From the NCBI GenBank assembly GCA_017882935.1, contig JADGOP010000161.1, positions 1 through 5,971 on the forward strand: DNA of 5,971 nt, read 5' to 3'. This document shows positions 1 through 4,686 of this stretch, in pieces. The translations under genes and the position numbers were made by a program. The stretch comes from Actinomycetota bacterium. Its GTDB lineage: Bacteria > Actinomycetota > Acidimicrobiia > Acidimicrobiales > Iamiaceae. Below the pieces are notes generated by a model. The model had not been told where the DNA came from. It did no database searches and was given only the letters and a program-made list of their open reading frames with translations. Position 1 is the stretch's first letter; each line of letters opens with the position of its first letter.

Positions 1-290
1 TCATCCCGAGCACGTGGCGGTCGGTGGCCACCGACGGCGACGGCGACGGCATCGCCGACCCCGAGGACCTGTACGACGCCGCGGCCACCGCCGCGCACTA
101 CCTGTGCCGCGCAGGCCCCGGCCTCGACACCGCGGGCGGCCGCGCCCGGGCGATCCGGAGCTACAACGACAGCGCCGAGTACGTGCAGGAGGTGGGCTTC
201 GCCGCCGACCGCTACGCCACCGAGGTCGTGCTCCCCCGCCCGGCACCGGCACGCGCCACGCCCACCGCCGAACGCACGACCCCGCCCTGA
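1..290 (+). CDS. Lytic murein transglycosylase, C-terminal part (5' end outside window)
   Basis: This is the last 95 codons of a gene that enters from the left, read in the frame beginning at base 3 and stopping with TGA at 288-290. The visible protein begins IPSTWRSVATDGDGDG, followed by IADPEDLYDAAATAAHYLC and then a YNDSAEYVQEV segment. This arrangement, PSTW then a DGDGDG-ADP acidic loop then DA-x-AAA-x-YLC then YN-S-x-YV, is typical of the C-terminal part of actinobacterial MltB/SLT-2-type transglycosylases. Those enzymes cleave the MurNAc-GlcNAc bond of peptidoglycan outside the membrane, giving 1,6-anhydro ends. The DxDxDG stretch resembles a calcium-binding loop. The catalytic glutamate and any signal peptide would lie upstream of the window. 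The protein ends in a short Pro/Ala/Thr-rich tail. The next gene follows on the same strand after 23 bases, so co-transcription is possible. The family call is from motif memory; the missing N-terminus limits certainty. Confidence 0.82.
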   Translation, partial: IPSTWRSVATDGDGDGIADPEDLYDAAATAAHYLCRAGPGLDTAGGRARAIRSYNDSAEYVQEVGFAADRYATEVVLPRPAPARATPTAERTTPP

Positions 291-313
291 CCGCTGTGGT
301 AGGCAGCGTGTCC

Positions 314-973
314 ATGAGCCCCAAGAGCTTCCTGCTCACCTCCGACGTGCACGACTACCTCCTCGCCAGCAGCACCCGGCCCGACGCGGTGCAGCACGAC
401 CTCATCGCCGAGACCGCCACGCTCGGGGGCATCTCCGGCATGCAGATTGCGCCGGAGCAGGGCGTGTTCCTCACCCTCCTCTGCCAGGCGGCGGGGGTGC
501 GGCGGGCGGTCGAGATCGGCACCTTCACCGGCTACTCGGCGCTCTGCATCGCCCGCGCGCTGCCGGCCGACGGGACGCTGCTGTGCTGCGACGTGAGCGA
601 GGAGTGGACGTCGGTGGGCAGGCGCTACTGGGAGCGGGCCGGGGTGGCCGGCGCCATCACCCTCACGCTCGGCCCCGCGCTCGAGACGCTGCGGGCCCTC
701 CCCGCGGGCGCCACCTTCGACCTGGCGTTCATCGACGCCGACAAGCCCTCGTACCTCGCCTACTACGAGGAGCTGGTGCCGCGCCTGTCGCCGGGCGGCC
801 TGATCCTCGTCGACAACACCCTGTGGAGCGGCCGCGTCGTCGACCCCGACGCGCACGATCCCGACACCGACGCGATCCGCGCCTTCAACGCCCATGTCGC
901 CGCCGACCCCCGCACCGACACGGTGCTGCTCCCGATCGGCGACGGCCTCACCCTCTGCCGAGTCACGCCCTGA
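314..973 (+). CDS. SAM-dependent O-methyltransferase, CCoAOMT-like family
   Basis: A complete 219-residue protein of the caffeoyl-CoA O-methyltransferase-like family (Methyltransf_3), at the family's usual length of about 220. It should transfer a methyl group from S-adenosylmethionine to a catechol-type hydroxyl in the cytoplasm; the substrate cannot be told. Visible motifs are the SAM-binding motif VEIGTFTGYSAL at residues 66-77, the acidic end of strand 2 (CCDVSEEW, 91-98), the metal-binding and catalytic stretch FIDADKPSYLAYYEE (139-153), and GGLILVDNTLWSGRV (161-175), whose Asp-Asn pair is the second metal-binding site. I chose ATG at 314 because it gives the expected MSPKSFLL-type N-terminus. 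In-frame GTG codons at 308 and 296 are alternatives, and the Shine-Dalgarno signal (GGTAGG at 298-303) is weak. The gene lies close behind the transglycosylase gene and ends 25 bases before a large palindrome that should terminate its transcript. Confidence 0.92.
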   Translation: MSPKSFLLTSDVHDYLLASSTRPDAVQHDLIAETATLGGISGMQIAPEQGVFLTLLCQAAGVRRAVEIGTFTGYSALCIARALPADGTLLCCDVSEEWTSVGRRYWERAGVAGAITLTLGPALETLRALPAGATFDLAFIDADKPSYLAYYEELVPRLSPGGLILVDNTLWSGRVVDPDAHDPDTDAIRAFNAHVAADPRTDTVLLPIGDGLTLCRVTP

Positions 974-998
974 CCCGGCTTCGCTTCCCCGCCTCCGT

Positions 999-1051
999 CC
1001 GTTCTTTGAAGGAAAACCCACCTCACAGGTGGGGTTTCGTTCAAAGAACGG
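999..1051. terminator. Long palindrome, probable two-way intrinsic terminator
   Basis: Bases 999-1023 and 1027-1051 form an inverted repeat with 23 of 25 positions pairing around a 3-base CAC loop; the mismatches are 1011/1039 and 1016/1034. The inner stem is CCCACCT/AGGTGGG. On the plus strand it is preceded by AAAA and followed by GTTTCGTTC; on the minus strand the same stem is followed by TTTTCCTTC. That fits an intrinsic terminator working in both directions between convergent genes: the O-methyltransferase ends at 973 from the left, and the TPR gene arrives from the right. The outer stem (CGTTCTTTGAA) is longer than a terminator needs. The TPR gene stop codon (1041-1043) lies inside the right arm. 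It could also be one copy of a dispersed palindromic repeat. Confidence 0.75.
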
Positions 1052-2117
1052 CTGGGGGCCCGGGCTGGTCGGCGGGGGGCTCGGGCTCGTCGGCGGGGGG
1101 CCCGGCCTCGTCGGCGGGGGGCCCGGCCTCGTCGGCTGGGAGCGGGACCTCGACGACCGGGACCCGACCCGACATGCCCGGCGGCAGCGGCGCGCCGACC
1201 CCGGCGGCGATGGCCCGGTCGGCGTAGACGCGGGCCTCGTCGTGGTGCCCCATGGCCACCAGCACCACGCTGAGGTTGTGGTCGCACTCCCCCGCGCTGC
1301 GCCGCGCACCGGCCAGGGCGAAGCGGTGCCGGCCCACCGCCAGGCGGCGGCCGGCCTCCTCGAGGCGCCCCATGTCGTGCAGCACCACCCCGAGGTTCTG
1401 GTCGCACGCGGCGGCCTCCTCCTGGCGGCCCACGGCCAGGAAGATGCCCCGCGCCTCCTGGAGGTACTCGACGGCGTCGTCGAGGTTCCCGGCGTCGTGG
1501 AGGGCGAAGCCCAGGTTGTGGTCGCACGCGGCCACCCCGAGGCGGTCGCGCAGCTCGAGGAACGCTTCGCGGGCGTTCACCAGCAGCCCGATGGCCACCT
1601 CGGGCTGACCCACCTCGGCCAGCAGCACGGCCCGGTCGTGATCGAGGCTCGCCAGCACCGCCTCGTCGGCAAGGCCCTCGAAGACCGCCTTGGCCCGCTC
1701 GAGCGCCCCGAGGGCCTCGACGGGACGCCCGGCCGCGCGCAGTGCCTCGGCGAGCAGCCCGTCGCACGTGGCGATCACCTCGGGCTCGGCACGGTGCTTC
1801 AGCAGGTGGTGCCGCAGCCCGTCGAGCCGGTCGACCGCCTCGTCGGCGCGCCCCAGCCCGATCAGCGCGGCCGAGGCCACGCGCATGGCCCGGTTGGTGG
1901 CCCCGCCGTCGCCCTGCGCGTCGAAGCCGCTGGCCGCCTCGCGGGCGACGACCTCGGCCTCGGCGAGGTGGTCATCGAGGGTGAGGGCCTGGGCCAGGCG
2001 CAGCAGCGCCGTGGCCAGGTCGGCGTCGGCTGCCGCGTCGACCCGGGCACGGGCGCGCGCCACCTCGGGGCTCTCGGGGCCCTCGCCCGCCTCGCCGCCC
2101 TCGTCCGCGCCGCTCAT
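1041..2117 (-). CDS. TPR-like repeat protein with seven 40-residue repeats
   Basis: A 358-residue protein made almost wholly of helical TPR-like repeats. The signature C-D-[HQ]-N-L-x(9)-G-x(4)-A recurs with a 40-residue period: its first position falls at residues 118, 158, 198, 238 and 278, as CDG, LDH, CDH, CDQ and CDH. Two weaker repeats begin near residues 37 and 77, giving seven in about 270 residues. TPR arrays of 40-42 residues usually bind other proteins. No kinase, DNA-binding or catalytic domain, signal peptide or membrane segment is visible. The N-terminus is Glu/Gly-rich. The C-terminus is a Pro/Ala/Asp/Glu tail of 7-residue repeats (ADEAGPP type, about 327-356). I chose ATG at 2117 because it lies 13 bases after the amine oxidase stop; GGAA about 8 bases upstream is a weak ribosome site. 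Coupling to the oxidase gene is likely. The stop codon is inside the shared palindrome. The specific function is unknown. Confidence 0.8.
   Translation of the reverse strand: MSGADEGGEAGEGPESPEVARARARVDAAADADLATALLRLAQALTLDDHLAEAEVVAREAASGFDAQGDGGATNRAMRVASAALIGLGRADEAVDRLDGLRHHLLKHRAEPEVIATCDGLLAEALRAAGRPVEALGALERAKAVFEGLADEAVLASLDHDRAVLLAEVGQPEVAIGLLVNAREAFLELRDRLGVAACDHNLGFALHDAGNLDDAVEYLQEARGIFLAVGRQEEAAACDQNLGVVLHDMGRLEEAGRRLAVGRHRFALAGARRSAGECDHNLSVVLVAMGHHDEARVYADRAIAAGVGAPLPPGMSGRVPVVEVPLPADEAGPPADEAGPPADEPEPPADQPGPPAVL
1068..1151. repeat. Four tandem 21-base units coding the TPR protein tail
   Basis: Four head-to-tail 21-base units begin GTCGGC at 1068, 1089, 1110 and 1131. Units 2 and 3 (1089-1109 and 1110-1130) are identical, unit 1 differs slightly and unit 4 is more diverged. 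A degenerate partial copy precedes them at 1051-1067. Because 21 is a multiple of three, the array keeps the minus-strand reading frame and encodes a 7-residue Ala-Asp-Glu-Ala-Gly-Pro-Pro type repeat at the C-terminus of the TPR protein. It is probably a slippage-prone, disordered low-complexity tail. Confidence 0.85.
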
Positions 2118-2130
2118 CGTTCCGGGCGGG

Positions 2131-3513
2131 TCACGGTGCCGATCCCGGGGCGGACGTGGCGCCCAGCAGCGCCGTGAGGTCGGACGCCGCGCGCTCCCCC
2201 GACCGCACCGCGCCGTCGAGGTAGCCGGTCCACACCGACGCGGTCTCGGTGCCCGCCCAGTGGATGCGGCCGCACGGCGTGCGCAGCGCCGGCCCGTAGG
2301 CCGTCCACACGCCGGGCGCCAGGTGGGCGCCGTAGCAGCCGCGCGTCCACTCCTCGGTCGACCAGTCCTGCTCGACGATCTCCGCGTAGTTCCCGGCGCG
2401 CCGCCCGAAGTAGCGCACCAGATCGGCGATGACCACGCGGTGGCGGTCGGCCGGGTCCTGCGCGCTCCAGTGCCGTGCCTCGGCCCCCTCGATGAAGGCC
2501 AGCAGCGTGCCGCTGGAGCCGTCGGAGGGCGAGTTGTCGAAGGTGACCCGCACCGCGCCGCGGTCGCTCGTGGCCTGCCCGGTGAGGCCGTCGCCGCGCC
2601 AGAAGGGCTCGTCGTAGCGCACGTGGACCTTGATGACGCTGCCCATCGGCATGCGTTGCGTGAGCTGGTCGCGCGCGGCCGGAAGCAGCGGGTCGTAGCT
2701 GATGCGCCCGGCGAGCGTGGGTGGCACCGCCACGACGGCGTAGGCCCCGAGCACCTCGCCCCGGTCGGTGGTGACGGCCACGCCGTGGTCGTCCTGGCGG
2801 ATGCTGCGCACCGGGGCCTCGAGCCACACCGCGTCGCCGAGCTCGGCCGCCATGCGCACCGAGACCTCCTGGGGGCCGTCGAGGAAGCGTTGCTCCTGCG
2901 CCCCGCGGGCGGTGGAGAGCAGCGAGTCGAACGACGTGCCCGCGTGGACATAGAAGAGGAAGTGCAGCAGCGAGATGTCGCGCGCCTCGGCGGCGAACAC
3001 CGCCTGGACGCCGAGCCGCAGCAGGTCGCGGGCCGGGCGGGACGCCACGTTGCGGCGGATCCACGTCTCGACCGTCTGGCTGTCGAGCACGTCGGCGCGG
3101 GGGTCGTCCCACGGGGCGTCGAGCGGCACCCGGCGCGCCAGCCGCTCGATGCGGGCCTGGGCCTGGCCCACGTCGGCCATCACGACCGGGTTGATCATGG
3201 GGATGGCGCCCTTGTAGCGCTTCTGCCGGCCTGCCAGGTCGAGCAGGTTCTCGCCCTGGTTGTACGTGGGGAAGGTGGGGAGGCCCAGCTCCGCGGCCAG
3301 GGCGGCGATGCGGTCCTGGGTGGGCCCGATCCACTGCCCGCCGAGCTCGACGCGGGTGCCGTCGTCGAGCACGCGGTCGTACGTGCGGCCGCCGACCCGG
3401 TCACGGGCCTCGACGACCCGCACCGACCTTCCCCCACGAGTGAGCTGCCGGGCGGTGACGAGCCCCGCCAGACCGGCTCCGACGACGACGACATCGACCT
3501 GCTCAGCGACCAT
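2131..3513 (-). CDS. Flavin-containing monoamine oxidase
   Basis: A complete 460-residue flavin amine oxidase. It should oxidise a primary or secondary amine to an imine, then an aldehyde, using FAD and O2 and releasing H2O2 and ammonia. The N-terminus has the FAD dinucleotide fold VVVVGAGLAGL (8-18), the ribose-binding Glu35 and DRVGGRTYD (38-46), then ELGGQWIGPTQDR (56-68). Lys295, in MGSVIKVHVRYDEPFWR, matches the conserved flavin-N5 lysine of monoamine oxidases. Near the C-terminus, GCY places Cys393 where MAO-A/B attach FAD covalently. Tyr394 and Tyr431 match the MAO aromatic cage, and HWAGTET (418-424) with GYLDGAVRSGERAA completes the FAD site. It resembles mycobacterial AofH but keeps the flavin cysteine. 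There is no signal peptide or C-terminal membrane anchor, so it should be cytoplasmic. I chose ATG at 3513, just before the FAD fold; there is no Shine-Dalgarno, and a TATCGT box 7 bases upstream suggests a leaderless transcript. The amine substrate is not known. Confidence 0.93.
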   Translation of the reverse strand: MVAEQVDVVVVGAGLAGLVTARQLTRGGRSVRVVEARDRVGGRTYDRVLDDGTRVELGGQWIGPTQDRIAALAAELGLPTFPTYNQGENLLDLAGRQKRYKGAIPMINPVVMADVGQAQARIERLARRVPLDAPWDDPRADVLDSQTVETWIRRNVASRPARDLLRLGVQAVFAAEARDISLLHFLFYVHAGTSFDSLLSTARGAQEQRFLDGPQEVSVRMAAELGDAVWLEAPVRSIRQDDHGVAVTTDRGEVLGAYAVVAVPPTLAGRISYDPLLPAARDQLTQRMPMGSVIKVHVRYDEPFWRGDGLTGQATSDRGAVRVTFDNSPSDGSSGTLLAFIEGAEARHWSAQDPADRHRVVIADLVRYFGRRAGNYAEIVEQDWSTEEWTRGCYGAHLAPGVWTAYGPALRTPCGRIHWAGTETASVWTGYLDGAVRSGERAASDLTALLGATSAPGSAP

Positions 3514-3520
3514 GTAGGCG

Positions 3521-3526
3521 ACGATA
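3521..3526 (-). promoter_or_regulatory. Possible -10 box of a leaderless amine oxidase transcript
   Basis: On the minus strand TATCGT fits the actinobacterial -10 consensus TANNNT and ends exactly 7 bases before the amine oxidase ATG. A transcript from it would therefore start at or next to the start codon, which would explain the absence of a Shine-Dalgarno sequence. No convincing -35 is seen: AGGACA lies upstream, but at a spacing of about 20 bases. Confidence 0.4.
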
Positions 3527-3641
3527 CTGGCGGGGGCGCACCGGCGTGTCCTGCGCTCGGGATGGGCCCGCCGGCCAGACGGCCCCGGGGTGGGGGCACG
3601 GAGTGGGTGCGAACCATCCGTCTCCCCGACGCGCTTCCCTG

Positions 3642-3647
3642 TACCGT
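3642..3647 (+). promoter_or_regulatory. Possible -10 box for the adenylate kinase transcript
   Basis: TACCGT fits TANNNT and lies 6 bases before an ATG at 3654, 68 bases before the adenylate kinase start. No good -35 is present at 16-18 bases upstream. The rest of the divergent region 3514-3715 is GC-rich, with short GGGCC/GGCCC complementarity near 3564-3585 but no other convincing signal. Confidence 0.35.
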
Positions 3648-3653
3648 GTGCCG

Positions 3654-3719
3654 ATGCGACGTCGGTTGTGGGGACACCGGGACGCGCGGCAGCCGACGTC
3701 TGTGACGCGCCGCCGATGA
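3654..3719 (+). CDS. Possible 21-codon Arg-rich leader ORF overlapping the adenylate kinase start
   Basis: An ATG at 3654 opens 21 codons ending in TGA at 3717-3719. The peptide is MRRRLWGHRDARQPTSVTRR followed by a final Arg: 21 residues, 9 of them Arg. Its stop overlaps the adenylate kinase start in the form ATGA, the classic arrangement for translational coupling. The adenylate kinase ATG has no Shine-Dalgarno of its own. The TACCGT box 6 bases before the small ORF would make it leaderless. Against it: short ORFs arise by chance in GC-rich DNA, and Arg is favoured by composition. No function is claimed for the peptide; its role, if real, may simply be to deliver ribosomes to the next start. 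Confidence 0.35.
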   Translation: MRRRLWGHRDARQPTSVTRRR

Positions 3720-4423
3720 CGGCCCGACCGCGCGTGGTGGTCCTCGGCCGCCAGGGCTCGGGCAAGGGGACGCAGGGGATGCGCCTGGCCGGCCAGCTGG
3801 GCGTGCCCCACCTGTCCACCGGCGACCTGTTCCGGGCCGCGGTCCGGGCCGGCACCGAGGTCGGGGCCGAGGTCGACCACCTCCTCAAGGAGGGCCTGCT
3901 GGTGCCCGACGACCTGGTCATCGACGTGGTGCGCGACGAGGCCGAGCGGTCGCAGTGGTCGGTCACCGGGTACGTGCTCGACGGCTTCCCCCGCACCGTC
4001 GCCCAGGCCGAGGCCTTCTTCGGCACGCCCCACATCGACCTGCCGCCCGAGGCCACCTCGCACGGCGCGTTCGACGTGGCGATCTCGCTCGACGTCCCGC
4101 TGGCCGAGGCCCGCCGGCGCCTCGCCACCCGCCGGGTCTGCCCCGTGTGCGGCACCATCGTGAGCGTCGACGACGCTGCCGTCGAGGCCATCCCCTGCCC
4201 CCGTGGCGACGGCACCGCGGTGCGACGCGGCGACGATCGTGACGACGCCATCGACCGCCGCCTGGCGCTCTACGAGCGCGAGACCGGCCCGCTCGCCCCC
4301 TGGTTCGCGGCCTGGGGACGCCTGGTCACCGTCGACGGCACGGGCACCGCAGACGCGGTCTACCAGCGCCTGGTCGACTCGCTGGCCCCCTTCGTGGGGC
4401 TCACCGCGGTCCCCCCGCACTGA
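3716..4423 (+). CDS. adk: Adenylate kinase with cysteine-bearing LID domain
   Basis: A complete 235-residue nucleoside monophosphate kinase of the adenylate kinase family, which interconverts ATP + AMP and 2 ADP in the cytoplasm. In order: P-loop GRQGSGKGTQ (11-20), AMP-binding LSTGDLFRAAVRAGTEVG (33-50), the hallmark DGFPRT (89-94), a long-type LID at about 137-172, and GDDRDDAIDRRLALYERET (172-190), which matches the conserved DD-x(6)-RL-x-Y segment. The LID has Cys142, Cys145 and Cys161, but the position of the usual fourth zinc ligand is Gly164, with Asp165 next to it. A short insertion-like stretch (103-118) precedes the SLDVP strand. The chosen ATG gives the standard N-terminus; GTG at 3668 is an unlikely longer start. 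No Shine-Dalgarno is visible. In most actinobacteria adk sits beside secY in the ribosomal protein cluster; here it stands alone, so it may be a second copy. Confidence 0.9.
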   Translation: MTARPRVVVLGRQGSGKGTQGMRLAGQLGVPHLSTGDLFRAAVRAGTEVGAEVDHLLKEGLLVPDDLVIDVVRDEAERSQWSVTGYVLDGFPRTVAQAEAFFGTPHIDLPPEATSHGAFDVAISLDVPLAEARRRLATRRVCPVCGTIVSVDDAAVEAIPCPRGDGTAVRRGDDRDDAIDRRLALYERETGPLAPWFAAWGRLVTVDGTGTADAVYQRLVDSLAPFVGLTAVPPH

Positions 4424-4671
4424 TCCTCCGTCGCCTTCGGCTCCAGCCGTGCACCCGTGCCAGGGGGGTGGTTGACTCAAGTGGCGGCACGGTCCTACGG
4501 TGCGCCCACGCCGGGCACTTGCCATCGGTCACACACGTGGGGCCCTGTGCCGCCGTCGTCTTGCGAACTTCAACCGGGGGGCCGGGTGCCGCTGCGATCC
4601 ATCACACCGACGAGCCGAGCTGAGGTGACGAACACCACAGGTGCTCGTGGGCAGCTCGCCGAGGTGACCAC
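4424..4671. other. Intergenic region between adenylate kinase and the permease operon
   Basis: There is no credible gene in these 248 bases. The region holds a promoter at 4472-4501 and a GC-rich leader of about 164 bases. No clear intrinsic terminator follows adenylate kinase: only a 3-base stem with a TTC loop near 4433-4441 is seen, without a T-run. CCGTGCC (4455-4461) and GGCACGG (4486-4492) are perfect complements flanking the -35 box and could be an operator or chance. In the leader, CCCACG (4505-4510) can pair with CGTGGG (4536-4541), and GAGGTGAC occurs twice (4622-4629 and 4661-4668), the second copy being the ribosome site. Confidence 0.6.
4472..4501 (+). promoter_or_regulatory. Promoter of the peptide permease operon
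   Basis: TTGACT at 4472-4477 and TACGGT at 4496-4501 are separated by 18 bases, a good match to the main-sigma consensus of actinobacteria (TTGACN, then TANNNT). The expected start is the A at about 4508, giving a leader of about 164 bases before the GTG at 4672. Confidence 0.65.
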
Positions 4672-4686
4672 GTGAAGATGGTCGCC
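4661..4686 (+). promoter_or_regulatory. Strong ribosome binding site, possibly folded into a start-codon hairpin
   Basis: GAGGTGA at 4661-4667 is a strong Shine-Dalgarno; GAGG lies 7 bases before GTG 4672, which decides that start over ATG 4678. GGTGACC (4663-4669) can pair with GGTCGCC (4680-4686), seven pairs including one G-U, leaving a 10-base loop that carries the GTG start. Such a hairpin would hide the ribosome site. The site itself is firm; regulation by the fold is inference. Confidence 0.55.

Noticed and set aside
1051..1151. Short tandem repeats considered as a CRISPR array
   Set aside because: The 21-base units abut without spacers and encode a protein tail in frame.
212..1309. 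Minus-strand open frame covering the methyltransferase and the palindrome
   Set aside because: It is antisense to a firmly identified methyltransferase and runs through a terminator-like hairpin; no motif is seen.
2118..2951. N-terminal extension of the TPR frame into the amine oxidase gene
   Set aside because: It is Arg/Pro/Ala-rich out-of-frame reading of the oxidase. The ATG at 2117 follows the oxidase stop in a normal operon spacing.
3564..3585. GGGCC/GGCCC complementarity in the divergent promoter region as an operator
   Set aside because: The half-sites are only 5 bases of pure G/C, expected often in this composition.
1690..3705. Long plus-strand open frame opposite the TPR and oxidase genes
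   Set aside because: Long open antisense frames are expected in GC-rich genes with biased third positions. The translation is low complexity with no recognisable motif.
3514..4251. Minus-strand extension of the amine oxidase frame across the adenylate kinase gene
   Set aside because: The extension is antisense to a well-supported adenylate kinase, is compositionally biased with no family resemblance, and the FAD fold begins right after ATG 3513.
4641..4667. Eight-codon GTG mini-ORF in the permease leader, stopping inside the ribosome site
   Set aside because: The nearest ribosome-site-like GAGG is 15 bases upstream of its GTG, which is too far, and such short frames occur easily by chance.
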